A stretch of DNA of 64,000 nucleotides from NCBI GenBank assembly GCA_026075535.2, contig AP026547.1, positions 8,060,001 through 8,124,000 of the forward strand, written 5' to 3'. Each line of letters begins with the position of its first letter. Positions within the stretch are counted from its first letter, which is position 1. The DNA is from Tricholoma matsutake (lineage: Eukaryota; Basidiomycota; Agaricomycetes; Agaricales; Tricholomataceae). The notes under the pieces are model-generated. The model did no database searches and was not told the DNA's origin. It saw only the letters and a list, made by a program, of their open reading frames with translations. The translations under genes were made by a program, and so were the position numbers. Below, one piece after another: positions 43,931 through 56,466 of this stretch.

Positions 43931-45900
43931 CTACTTGGTCTCCGAGACATAAATGAGCCCCACATCCCATTTGGATGGGGAGGGCTGTAGATTGGGCACA
44001 GTTGGGCATTGTCTTGCATCCGTGTTTGTTGTTATGAGTAGCTTACATCCTAAAAAGATAAGTGAGGCAATATTTAGATGATAAGAACAAGAAACAAATA
44101 TAAAAAAACAGCTTACCGAGGGCCCAAACAACATCTACCATTGTTTAGGCCTCCCTTGCATCCAAAATACCATGTTTGCCACATGGGCAACACTTTCGGC
44201 ATGGTGAGTGGTGGTGGAGTGGTAGTAGTCCTGATGGAGAGAGGAAGGCAGCAGGATCTGATGAGACAATGACAGGGGAATGGACAGAAGGCTAAGCTTG
44301 ATGGAAACGCTGAGCTCAACAATTTTCTATGAAATTCAACATACATGTGACTTGACATTAGGGCAGGGTTACTCAACTTAGCACAAAGATCAAAATGAGC
44401 TCTCAGAAATATCAAGCTGGTGATGCTGGCAACAATGGCAAGAAGTGTGGGAAATAATTTGGCCAGGCAGATTAGTTCCCATGGTTCTTTGTGGTGGAAA
44501 AGTGATGGTTCCTAGAATCTAAAAGGGGTAAATGCTAGGTAGTGCTATATTGAGCACTGTCATCGTTATAGGCCCAATCACAGGGGATTGGTATTCTAAC
44601 CCCTGTTTGCCACCCAGCCATCTTACTGTGTGTTGGTTTTTGTTTCGACACTGGCTTTCTCTCAATTACAGACCTTATCAATCATTACCATTCGCCACAT
44701 TCTGCAAGGCCCAGCACTGATGTATGGTCATCAAAAGTTTGATGGTGAGGGGTCGTTACCAGAATACTCAGTGCATAAATCTTTCACACTAGAGTCAGCC
44801 CCACCATTGGATCCATGATGTGACATTGCTAATTTTGAGATGTAGAACCCCCCGCCACAACCAATCATTTGAGCATGTTAAGGGGGTTGAGGAGCTCATG
44901 AGCTTATTGAGCTCTCAGAATGGTAATCCTCTCTTTCATGTGTTGAGATAAAAATGCTTGTCCCTAATCTGTTTGATTCCACTGTTTCCTAAATGCCTCG
45001 CTCAGCCATGACTCTCAAAAGGCATGGTTGGTTTGGTATCTCCAGAGCTATGACTGATGTGATCATATGTTTTAGTGGTCCAATTACCATCAAAGCACCT
45101 GTTGCAAAGCTCACCAGTAGAGAAAAGTAAGCCTTCTTTTCTGAGGCAGCAAACCAAGGACTTCTGATGTCCTGTAGAGCGGAGATGGACTTAGCAGTGT
45201 GAGTTGGCATGCCTCAAATCTTTATTACATTGGTTCTCTATTTCATCAATAGCTTCATTGTGGCAGAAATGACCATCGATCAGATGTGAGTATGCACATT
45301 CCATTGTAGCATGCAGACACTGACCAGGCCCAGGCCAATGGTTTCAAAAAAAAGGAAAGACCACACCGTCAAGTCAAGTTCACGGGACATGTGAGTGCTT
45401 GCCTTTTGGGCTGACCCCTCCCCCTTTCCTTTTTTTTTTGATCGAGAGGAAATCAGCAAGTTCATAGAAGTGCCACCTTCCAAAAAAGGCTTGGCCAGAG
45501 GCAAAGCCTTCTCCCGACTCAGTTAACTTCAAGACGTTGCCAGCAGTTTCTGTGCTGTATGTTTTCAATGTTTGGTTTACGCCTTGCAGCTTATGGAGAT
45601 CAACAGCACCACTTTGGACAAAGGGCTTTGCCAAATAGGTGAAGCTGGCTCACTCATGTTTGGAGATGCAATGTGCGGATTTTTCTCACCTTTATGGATG
45701 GGCACTTGACTGTTGTTTGGTGCAGTAAGTGAAGTGGACAGCCCAAGCATGGACACAACATATATGGCTTTCATGTTAACTTCTAACAATGTATTACAGC
45801 CGGGCAGTGACAAAAAGCAGGAAGATTTTAGAGGACAAAGACAATATTGTCGCCAAGAACAGGTGCACAAGGTTTCATTTATTAGCCCACATGAAATTCT
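43931..45900. other. No recognisable gene
   Basis: Scattered short frames on both strands (longest about 100 codons) show no coherent motifs. A T-run near 45430 and AT-rich stretches are present. I see no repeats paired with other parts of the window. Confidence 0.3.
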
Positions 45901-47705
45901 AATGTGTCTAGTGCCCCCAGTAAAAAACCGAAGGCAGTCGGGTCATCGCTAACACCTCAAAGTGATACAAGGTCCATGTATGACATTCATGCTCACATGC
46001 AACATTCTAACATTTTGCCTGCCCTAGCACACCCGGTGAGATCCCTGCGCCAGCAGGGTCAGATGATGAGTTCCCATCTGTCGTGGAGTAGGCAAGGCCT
46101 CCCCACCATGTGACAACACTTACTCTGGAATTTGAACAGATTAGTGGTGTTTTACAAACAGAATGCATAATTAAAAGTGGCACCCCCACCTGCTGCCCTT
46201 AAGTTTGTGACTAATCTTTTTTCTGTATTGCTGACAAGCTCAGTTTTTTTTTTTTGGGAATGCTGTGTGTTAGTGATTGGGAAGGGGTGGCTGTACCCAT
46301 TGCAGAAAATGCAAGCGTGACTGAGACATCCTCAGAAGAGCAACCTGAAGGATCTGACACTGTGTGGGCCGAAATGAATGACACGTGAGAGGGCAGGAAT
46401 TTACTTTATATGCCCATCCTGACCTGTTCTCTGCAGTCAACAACCTGCAGCAGTGCAAACAATTGTTGATGACCAGATTGCAGAGCCACACAAAGACATG
46501 ACTATTACAGAAAAAGCCAAAGTAGGGACGGGCAATGCCAATGACGACAAAGGAGTACTTCACGATGATGGGCATACTGTGATGATAGAGGGGCTTCAAG
46601 ATTCTGTGTTAAAGCTGTTGTATAATAATTTGCCTCATCTTGAGTATGTGTAGTGGTTTGCAGGCCAGACACAGCTGGTTACTGATCTTGTGTACAGGCG
46701 GTTGTGTGACGTCAAGCCTTACGACAAACAAACCACAAGGGAGACAGCGCAAGCTCACTTTGCAACTATCTGCAAGGGGATGCCTGGGGATGAAATCTGG
46801 TATGTTTGACTTGCTAATGAGAGTGGCTCTCTGATGAAAGGGCTCAGACAACTGCTGAAAGCACTCACTTTTTTGCACTCTGGGCAGTACCTGAATACTG
46901 CATGTGTCAGCCCTCAACACATGTATGCAGAAGATGGCTGGCTTAAGATCACAAGCACCTGGCAACTCACTATCCATGTTATGACTGGATATTTGGCTGA
47001 ATCCTTCTTGGTCACCCCAGGCACTGCTGGTCCTAACCTCAACCTGTGGATGGTGCACAAGATCACGATTGCCCCTTTTACACAAGACATGAGGAGGGAT
47101 ACTTCATTCTGGGGGTTGTTATTGGATTTTCACATCATTGCCTCGTCCTCAGGCCCACTGGGATTCACATTTACCACCTGGCCCGAGGATCCCAGTGGCA
47201 AAAATTGTAAAGGTTCAACTCATGATCTCTTGCTGACATCATCTGAAGCATGCATTGCAGTTACCAGCTCCCCACCAAAGCGACGTTCATCAAACATGAG
47301 GATGGTGTCGTCAGCTCTGATTTCTTGGGATGCTGATGATATGTATGGTTCTTCAAGAGTGTATGAAGACAGAAGTATGTGGGTTTTACCGATTTCATAT
47401 TGATTCTTATTGACACACAATAGTTCCAATCTATGATGGCAGAGGCACAAAAACTCAGGCTGCTTTTACTTTTTCAGATGCAGACTTCAGGTGCCTCTTA
47501 TCTTGGCCATTGTACAAGAACAATGAGCAGGAGATTCCATTTGAAGCAGTGGTCACAGTTGGTCACACTATCTCAAAGTACACATCAAAAATGGGGAAGA
47601 CTAATTTGTCTGCAAATGTGTTATTTGTCATCATGTTGTTGGTACCAGAGGAGTCAGAATAGGGACAGTTGGAAATTCAAGTGTAATGGATATGTAACAG
47701 ACTAG
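45901..47705 (+). pseudogene. Mosaic of decayed coding fragments, family unknown
   Basis: Plus-strand pieces that look like protein: 46453-46653 (DKGVLHDDGHTVMIEGLQDS, LLYNNLPHLEYV), 46834-47403 (SFWGLLLDFHIIASSSG, SALISWDADDMYG) and about 47480-47650 (PFEAVVTVGHTISKYTSKMG, LSANVLFVIMLLV). The DADDMYG and VVTVGHT..F.......LS.NV.FVI patterns recall a hypothetical gene repeated in Agaricomycete genomes next to the 41252-42345 type. Stops and frame changes are frequent. I would not assign a function. Confidence 0.35.
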
Positions 47706-47857
47706 GTGATCACATGGAGACTTTGCTGTGGATTTTGTGAATGCTATTTGTTTGAACGATGTGACCATCTACAGAAAGGGCTGGCATGCTGACCCTCCAT
47801 CTGCATGGAGAGGGGCAATGAGGGCTTCTCCCCTGGTGTCATTTTAAACCCCGGGTC

Positions 47858-48010
47858 TAGCATGGTAAAAAGGAGACAACAGGGGCAACCCCTATTATTT
47901 GTGTCATGCCTCCTAAAAATGTGGTAGTCCACAGCTCTAGTATAGTAAAAAGAGTAAAGAAGGGCAACTCCTATTGCCTGTGTTGTGCCTCCCAAAAACC
48001 TGGTTGTCAA
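47858..48010. repeat. Tandem duplication of about 77 bp
   Basis: ctagcatggtaaaaaggag..gggcaacccctatt..gtgtcatgcctcc is followed directly by ctagtatagtaaaaagag..gggcaactcctatt..gtgttgtgcctcc. Two diverged copies lie head to tail. Confidence 0.7.
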
Positions 48011-48029
48011 CAACGACGAACACTTCAAT

Positions 48030-48993
48030 GGTGTTTACCCTGTCCCGTGTATGGTTGCTCCTGTTGATTGCACCTGGTTTCTGTGGCGTTAAGCACACGT
48101 GTGGACTCTACAAAACACAAAATGACTGCCTTGGCCCCAGAAAGTATGCATTTGCAAAGCTTCAAAAATGTATGACTAACATGATGGTGGATGCAGTGTC
48201 AGACTACAGGCCAGAGGCTCAGAAGCAAAAAATGATTTACAAACTTTGCAAGCTTGCGCTTGCTTTCAGGCACAAGTTTGTTATGTCCTTTGGGCCGATC
48301 TAACCTTGGGTGTTCTAGTATTCTATTGAGAAAAGGGACTCTGAGGAGAATCTGAGTCATGTGAACATCTACCACCACGTTCATGGAGGTGGACACCCCA
48401 CAAGGCATTTTGAGTGTGGAAAAGTCAGCAAACAAATGCATGAGGGGTACAAGAATAATGTTACCCAACACTTGTGCCAAGGGGCCTCTCTGAAGGTGTG
48501 TCTTTATGTCTTTTCAACTGTTTTGTGGCCTGATTGATTAAGCAGGACTTATTCCATAACAACCTCAAGGCCAGCACTGGTGGTCATCCAGAGGCAACTA
48601 CAGGCCCACTGTACAAATCCACAAATGGTGGATATCATGTGGAATTGCACCATAACACAATCGGCTCTCGTGTGCTTGTCAGTGCACATCAGAGGCCTTT
48701 AATAGCAAAATCTTTGCAGCAAGCCTGCTTGTCGCAGAAAGTGCCCTTGGGCTATTGTGCAGTTGTATATCTGCACAGGATACAAGACCAGATTAATTTG
48801 GTGTACACCCTGGCACAGCCTTTCCGTGACAGAATAAGACCTGCCATGAAGGCCATGATAACCAAAAAACACAAAATCTGGTTGTGGATTCATTTGCACT
48901 GCACCAAAATGCAACGGTGGCTATGGCTACTACATAGCATTAAGTGTGAAAATCCAGTGCAACGGGTCTTAGACATCCAGACCAGACTTTCCT
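48030..48993 (+). pseudogene. Decayed gene fragment, family unknown
   Basis: Open pieces join in sense: LALAFRHKFVMSFGPI, then NIYHHVHGGGHPTRHFECGK, then an intron-like gap (GTGTGTC near 48497), then QDLFHNNLKASTGGHPEATT and GSRVLVSAHQRPLIAKSLQQ to 48993. The VHGGGHPTRHFECG segment suggests metal- or phosphate-binding residues, but I cannot place it in a family. Confidence 0.35.
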
Positions 48994-49202
48994 GATTCAT
49001 CAGACTTCACCACAATTACAGTGTTGCATTCATAAATAATCCCAATCCCAGACATTGGGAAAAGAGATTGCAACAAGAATTGAAACACCAGCCTCCCATA
49101 TGGAAACTATGTCACATGTTGTGCTCCGCCATGCTGTCATGTGACCAACAGGCACAGTGAAGGCTTGCTTGGCTATTTTTAGCTCAGGAGATTTGCTCTT
49201 GT

Positions 49203-50017
49203 GTGAGGCACCAAACTTTTCTTAGTATTCCTTATAATAATAATAGACATAAGATTGGTTCAGTGTTAAAGAGGCAATTACCCCTAGGGGTGGATCAATT
49301 TATGTCAACTAACAAGCAGCAACATGCCAAGCAACACAGGGATCCTGTTGGAGGGGGGAGACCTTGTCTCATCCCTTGGGATGTTATTGAGCCATTTATG
49401 ACAGCAATCCATGACAGTCTTGACAGCACCAGGGTCGCCCTCATTTTTGAAGACCACAGGGAAAGTATTGGCTTGTGTCACTACCTAGTGTCAGATGGGT
49501 TTGTGCATGCCAAAGTACCTCTGAGCATTTTGGCTCCCTATTTATCTGTATCAAAAATGCGGATGCTCGCCAAGATACACAAGGTCAAGCTAGGCTCAAG
49601 AACAGACAAAAGTGAGCTGCCTGTTTGCTTTGAGCAACATGATTGCTTAGCATGTAATTTGTATTCTTCTGTGTTTAGGATCACAAAGGTCACACAAGTC
49701 AAAGAGAGGGAATGACAACAGTGTCTAAGAAATTCCAGGAAACATACTAGCCCAACACAAAAAGACAGTGCTGATTATACACTACCTCAGGTGTGGCCCT
49801 TTCAGCCTTTTCCCCCAAAACCTTTGGATTTGGAACTCAGCCATCAGATTATCAGTGGGTTTTGCTTGAAAAGCTGCTTGAAGATGATCTCTCCACCAAC
49901 ATGGAGTTTGATGATGATCTGGCTGTGTCTCCCAGTGTGCTTGCAGCAGTGCTCGGATTGACCTCAACCCCAGCTGAGATTGAAGATAATCAAACAGTTG
50001 TAGAAAGTCAATCCTAG
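49203..50017 (+). pseudogene. Helitron protein, N-terminal portion
   Basis: The first piece (to 49715) has SILAPYLSVSKMRMLAKIHK, then VKLGSRTDKSELPVCFEQHD and a CLACNLYSSVF cysteine pair. This resembles the N-terminal part I know from Agaricomycete Helitron helicases, upstream of the DUF6570-like region. The second piece (49793-50017) is Pro/acidic and may be linker. Breaks between the pieces could be introns or frameshifts. Confidence 0.55.
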
Positions 50018-50071
50018 AATATACAAGGTAAACTCAGTCTTGGTATAAGAGACTGAGGTGTCTAATCTAAT

Positions 50072-52532
50072 GTGTCCAAAGATTCATCACCTGACTGCTT
50101 GGAGGAAGGTGGCTGTGCAGTATGTGGGCAACTCACTCCAAAGACAGAACTCACTAAGTTAAAATCAGTAGTTAACCAGCTCCACATCTTAGAGTCAGAA
50201 GGAGGGGCGAGAAAAGAAAGGAAAAAGTCAAGTGAACAAATTGGAAGCCTGGTTGGTCCAATCATTGATCATGCATGTGATCAAGTGTGTGGAGGTTGTC
50301 ACAAAAATATATGTTTGGGAAAAGTTCCATGCCATGCACTCGTGAGCAGTTTGTGGCTTGGTGGTGTGCCAGAAGAGCTTCAAAGTCTTCAATATATAGA
50401 AAAGCTGCTGATCCAAAAAGTGCATGTCAATGGTTGTTTTGTGCATGTTGCATCATCAGGGATGAGAAAAATGGTGGCCCATGCAATCGCGTTCAAAGCA
50501 CCAGTCACTAAAGTTTACCATGTTTTACCACCTCCTGTGGCTGACCTGGATGAGGTGTTGGCTATCTTGTTTTCAGGCCCAAACAAGCCTACAAGAGAAG
50601 AATTTCAGCGCACCCCTTTTTTGGTTCGAAGAAAATTTGTGGCCCATGCTTTGGCATGGTTAAAATTGAACCATGTAGACTATGCTGACTTGACGATATC
50701 ATATGACGAACTTGAAAAGTACCCAGAAGATGTGCCCCCAGTCACTGTTGAATACAAACAGGCACAAACAAACAAAGTTCCCAAGGGCACCAGCACCTTT
50801 GACCAAACATTAGATGATGGTGTTGACAAAGGTGAATGTCCCTTTGTGGTGCATGGGATTTCAGGAGAACAACTATCCACAAAGACAGTGGCAGCTCTGA
50901 AAGGCATTGCATTACAGCATTGGAACAACAGTGGGGCTGCACTGTCTGTGGGACAGAGTGCAGAAGCACAATCAATTTACAACAATCCAAATCTGTATCC
51001 TCAAATATTCCCATGGCTGTTTCCAAATGGTTTTGGGGGCATAGGCACTACTAAATTGTCAGACAAAGCACATAAAAAAATTTTGTTGATGTACCATGAC
51101 AAACAGTTTCAGAAGGATGCAGCCTTTTCATTTGTAGCATTCAGTCATGAGCAAATCAAGGCAACAACAACAGGCTCTTTTTTGGTTGCAGACACAAGCA
51201 AATTCAAGGATGTGGCAGAATGTTTGCTGAATGTAAATCAAGATGCTTTGGCTGACATTGCAAAACGCATGGCATCCGGGGAAACAGTTAAACCTGCAAA
51301 CCATGATGAGGAACTTTGTTTCCAAGCAATGAAAGACTTGGACCATGTGAGTACTCATGTTCATGGCTCAATCACAAGCAAGAAACACATGCAGAATGAG
51401 ATATGGTCTTTGATTGCCTATCTTGGAGCCCCACTATGGTACATCACCCTCTCACCAGCAGACAACAAGCACCCCATTTGTTTGAATTTTGCAGGCAACA
51501 ATGAAAATTTTGATGTGTCCCCACTGCCAGAGGATGTCAGGTACCATCTGATTGCTGAAAACCCAGTGGCAGGGGCATGTTTTTTTCACTTCATGGTTGA
51601 AATGTTTATCAAGCATGTTTTAGGGGTGGGTGCAGCACATGATGGCCTCTATGGAAACACATCAGGCTACTATGGGACTGTAGAACAACAAGGATGACTA
51701 ACTTTGCACTTTCATATGTTGGTGTGGATAAGAGGAACATTGACACCAGAAGAAATCCGATGAAGGATATTAGAACCAGACTCTGAATTTCGAAGGAGCC
51801 TGATTGAGTATTTAGAAAGTGCACATTCAGGGGACTTTATGACAGGGTTACAAGAGGAAGTAGAAGAGTATCTGGAAAAGAAAATGACAGAAGCAGGCTA
51901 TCAAGACCTGACCACAACATTGCCTGTTGCACCACCACCTATGATGTGCATGCTGAACACCTGGAAATGTGAGCAATGTGCCATCTTAGACGGCTGGTGG
52001 ATGACATTTAGACAAACAGTCGATGACCTTTTGTTCAGATCAAACACCCACCAATGCACTACAAATAGGAATAGAGATGGCTCAAAAAACAAATCATGGT
52101 CATTTACAGGGTGCCTAGATAATGTGTTTGGAAAGTGCAAAGTATGTTTTCCAAGGCCTGTAGTTGAAACAACACATGTTGATGAGGAAACAGGACACCT
52201 CCACCTCAAAAAAAAAGCACAATGGATCAACACCTTCTCTCACTTACTAACATACTTGTTTTGCTGCAATACTGACATCACTAGCTTGAGGTCTGGGACT
52301 GCAATCAAGGGAGTGCTGTTATATGTCACAAACTATATAACTAAACCAACATTAAAAACACATGTCATTTTTGACACAATCCAATCTGTGTTTCAGAAGA
52401 ATGCAGAGATAGTTGGTGGCTCAGAGAGTTGACAACAGATTGCATGCAAGCTGATGACTAAAATTGTAAACTCACTGAGTGTCAAACTGGAACATGGAGC
52501 ACCTATAGTCAATACATATGTATCTGTTGAAT
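50072..52532 (+). pseudogene. Helitron Rep region (DUF6570-like plus Helitron_like_N)
   Basis: Frame 2 is open from 50072 apart from TGA codons at 51695-51697, 51761-51763 and 52430-52432. An early cysteine pair CAVCGQLTP is followed by CGGCHKNICLGKVP, the block GMRKMVAHAIAFKAPVTKVY, NNPNLYPQIFPWLFPNGFGG (about 50980), LLMYHDKQFQ and FVAFSHEQIKATTTGSF. The Rep HUH motif is LTLHFHMLVW (about 51700-51730) and the catalytic tyrosine motif YVTNYITK (about 52320). HUH and both tyrosines are intact. Rep nicks and rejoins DNA for rolling-circle transposition. The N-terminal cysteine pairs may bind zinc. Confidence 0.88.
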
Positions 52533-55292
52533 AATCCTGACCATTACTACAGCCACAACTTTAGAAATTGTTATTGGAAAGCCTTTGTAACAACCACCAG
52601 AAGCTGCTGGGTTGCAAACATACCAACAGATCAGGCTATTGACATGAACAAGAGTGTCACAAAAGTTGCTATACTCAAGCAAGGTAGATGGGTTGTTGGA
52701 TTATCACCTGTCTTAGACTACATCTGGCGACCACTTGAGCTAGGATCACTGAGCTTGTATGACTGGATAATAAATTGCACTCATAAAAAGAGGAGGAAGA
52801 GCAACAATGACAATGGCATTCAATCAGATGGCCATACACCACAAAGCTCAGACAATGAAAGTGGGCCAAGAGAGCCTGTCAAGTCTGGAAGGCTTTTGTC
52901 ATTCGCACCCGAACACCCACTCACAGAGACACACGGAGTCTGTTGGCAACCAAACAAACAAAAATGTGTTCCAAACTTTGTGGGCCCCACACTCCCCAGG
53001 CATGACCATGGAGACAGGGACTATTACTGTAGCACAATGCTCACTCTTTTCAAACCATGGCATTCAGGATATGACTTAAAAGCTGAGAAGGATACTTGGG
53101 AAGAAGCTTTTGACAAATACACTTTCACACCATGTGACTGTGAGGTGATGCATTGTGTGAACATATGTTATGAATGCCTGGACTCCTTGAATGACTTTCA
53201 TGCTCAGATGAAAAAAGGGTCTGTAAGAATGCCCAGGTGGGCAAGTGATGAAAACATATGGCAGCAATTAAACCAAACAACTGCAGATGATGAGGTAGAT
53301 AATGACAATGTGAACCCAGTATGGGAGGACATGCTTGTGGCAGAAAACACTGGTAAAAAGGAGGGTGCTGAAAAAGCTATCAAGGCTATGATGAGACGGT
53401 TTTTGGCAGAAAGTGGGTGGACAAATGTTGATGCTTCAGTGTTGCCATCAGATTTGGATTTAGACCCTGAACAAGTGAGTGTCTTAAAATCACCAGCCCA
53501 GTGGAAAGCATCAGTAGCAGAGCAACAAGCACAAGTGTTGCAAGCCCATAATTGTGATCATGCCTTGGCACCAAACATTTCAAAGAGACATCCAAAGTGG
53601 ACACCTGACCACATTCAAATTGTGACCAAGGACCATGTGATGGCCTCATATCAGAGCAAACAGTGGCAGAAAGTCATTGATCAGGTAGTGGGGGACTTCA
53701 AACTGAACAAAGAGCAGGAACGAGCCTATCGTATTATTGCAAACCATTTGTGTAGTGACAGCCCTGACCAATTGAAAATGAATATAGCAGGGATGGCTGG
53801 AACAGGAAAAACACAAGTGTTGCTTGCACTGATGTTTTTTTTTGCTCAAAAAACTGAGGCCCACTGATTAGTAATTGTGGCCCCAACAGGCAGTGCGGCT
53901 GCTCTGCTCGGTGGCTCAACATACCATTATACATTTGGCATTAATAGTGATGGCCACAAGACTACTGGTGCACAATTGGCCAAAATCAAAACACACTTGC
54001 AAGGAGTAGACTATGTCTTTCTTGATGAGGTCTCCATGCTTTCCTGTCGGGACATGTACAGAATAAGTGAGAGGCTTGCTATGATTAATAATAATGCTGA
54101 GATCCCCTTTGAAGGCCTCAATATGATATTTGCAGGGGATTTTGCACAATTGCCCCCTCCTATTGGAAAGGAAAATGCTGCATTGTATAGTAGAACAGTA
54201 GGCATAAATGCAGTGTTACTGCATGATCAAGAATCAGCAATGGGAAAGGCACTATGGCATCAAGTAACTACTGTCGTTGTCTTACAGCAAAACATGAGGC
54301 AAAAGCATGAGTCAAAAGATGACACTGCTTTTTGTACAGCTCTAACAAACATGCGTTACAAGGCATGTACTGCAGCTGACATCACTTTTCTAAGGACAAC
54401 AATTTCCACTAATATCAAGGGCAGGCCATGTGTTACAGATTGGGAGTTTAGAAATGTGTCCATTATAACCACACGGAATGCCAAGAAAGATGAGATAAAC
54501 AACCTGGGTGTAATAAGGTTCTCTTTGGAAACAAAGCAAGCTCTAACACACTTTGTCTCAATTGACACAGTCACTCAAGAAGATGTAAGTGAAAAACACC
54601 ATAGATCAAAATGATTAAATCACAAGCAGAAGAAGCATGTGAATATACCCCAACACATCCAGGAGCAGCTGTGGAGCCAATCTGTGTGTGCAAATACCAA
54701 GCTGATCCCAGGAAAGTTGGCGCTGTGTGTGGGAATGCCAGTGATGATTCACGCCAACTCTGCAACAGAACTTTCAATGACCAAGGGGCAAGAAGCAGCA
54801 GTTCACTCTTGGGACTATACTACCAACTCAGAGGGCAACAATGTCCTGGATACTTTGTTTGTCTGCTTACTAAATCCTCCAACTGATGTGAACATAGATG
54901 GGTTGCCACCACATGTTGTACCACTGATCAAAAATTCTGTAACTACTTCAGTGCAACTTCCAGATGACACCCATCTCAATATTTCCTGAAATCAAGTGGA
55001 GATTTTGCCAAACTTTGCAATGACAGACTATGCTTCACAAGGCAAAACTCGCCATCAAAATGTTGTGGATATGGGGCATAGTGAAACACATCAAGCTTAT
55101 TACACAGCTCTTTCCAGAGGCTCAATGGCTGCTGGAACTCTGATAATCTCTGGTTTTCATCCTCACAAAATCCAAGGAGGAGGATCAGGAGCATTAAGGC
55201 AAGAGTTTCAGGAATTGGAAATATTGGACACAATCACAGCACTCCAATTCTATGGTAAATTGGATGCAAATGACATGGCAGGGGACCGATGA
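52518..55292 (+). pseudogene. Helitron PIF1-type helicase region
   Basis: The reading changes to frame 0 near 52518 (one frameshift, at about LLNNPDHYYSHNFRNCYW). It then stays in that frame through the helicase: Walker A GMAGTGKTQ (about 53790), VAPTGSAAALLGG, Walker B VFLDEVSML (about 54020), FAGDFAQLPPPIG, VVLQQNMRQK, CVGMPVMIHANSATE and MTDYASQGKTRHQ with YYTALSRGS (about 55020-55115). All helicase motifs are legible. Interruptions are TGA codons at 53865, 54612, 54987 and 55290. PIF1-type helicases unwind DNA 5' to 3'; in Helitrons the domain is fused to Rep. Confidence 0.9.
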
Positions 55293-56466
55293 AAGGCTCT
55301 GATTTCTTGGTTTCATAAAAAGAAGGGAGCGGATTTTATGCCAGAAGCTATGCACAGGGTGTTGCAATGGGGACCAGGGGATCCTTATTTGGAGTGGACA
55401 CATAGTGACATGGACTGGCACCTCATTAAACCTTCTACCAGAATGAAAAATGTTGCTGTGACCAACAACATGCAATCTGGTGAAACAACAGTTAACTCAC
55501 ATGGCAAACACATGAGCACACCAACAGACAATCAACTGCAGTTTGCACCACAAACAAAACAACAAAAGACAACAAAAGGGGAGCCACAGATTGAAATTAA
55601 TGAAGGGTTCCTATCACTGCCAGAGGGTACTCAGTGGTCAAACAACAGCTGTGCTTATGATGCTGTCATAACAGTGCTCTTTAACACTTGGAAAGAAGAT
55701 ATACTCACAAACAGCATTATCTGGTCTGAGATTAACAACAGCCTCATGATAGAATTGATTCACGGATTCAACAATCACACCAACAGACAGCCACTTTCTC
55801 AGCCACAACGTTCCTTGGAGGATGTTCGTGACTGCATGCAAAGGGGCCTAACACACCTGTCTGCAGATTTTCAATGGGGAGGTTTCACAAGCATCCCATC
55901 CGTCCTCCAGCATGTTTTGCAACACAACAAGACTATTCCAACATGTGTGAGGAGGTGTACTGTGAGCACATACCCATCAATGCAAGAGAGGGTGAACAAA
56001 ACATGCCTAGTGACAACTTTTCCTGAGGCTGGTGTAACTTTACAACAACACCTGGATGACTTCTACCAGGAATTGATATCACACTGTAAAATTTGTGACC
56101 ATCCACAACAAAGGAAAATCACATTTCAGTACTTACCCCCTTTGCTGGCCAGGGGGGGAGCCACCAACTTTGGCCAAGATTATTAGAGTCTCAACAAACA
56201 ATGAAGAGTGCAGGTTCACATTGGTAGGCCTTATCTACTATGAACACAATCATTTTACAGCGCACATAAAACTCAGTTCTGGAACATGGTTTCACAATGG
56301 GATGGTAATGGGCCGCAGGCTAACAAGGCAGGGTGTCAATTCAACAGAGCAATCTGTGCAATTTACAGGCAACTACCTACTCTGTAGACTCACCCTAATC
56401 TTCATCACCAGAGGGATGGCCCCCCACCTCATTGCTGCTTTCCCGTGTGTGAAAACAGTAACCTAG
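55293..56466 (+). pseudogene. Helitron C-terminal cysteine-peptidase-like domain
   Basis: Continuing in frame 0 after the helicase are ALISWFHKKKGADFMPEAMH, a linker, and a putative catalytic Cys box NNSCAYDAVITVLFNTW (about 55635-55690). After a frameshift in the G7 run at 56150-56156, a His box follows, YYEHNHFTAHIKL with GTWFHNGM (about 56240-56300). Cys with a downstream HFTA His matches ubiquitin-hydrolase/OTU-like peptidase folds. I know of such domains at the end of Helitron proteins. The role in transposition is not settled. The relic ends at 56466. Confidence 0.65.

Noticed and set aside
345..55292. TGA read as a sense codon (code change)
   Set aside because: The suppressed positions mostly call for Arg, not Trp, and the three intact genes contain no internal TGA. 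CpG decay is simpler.
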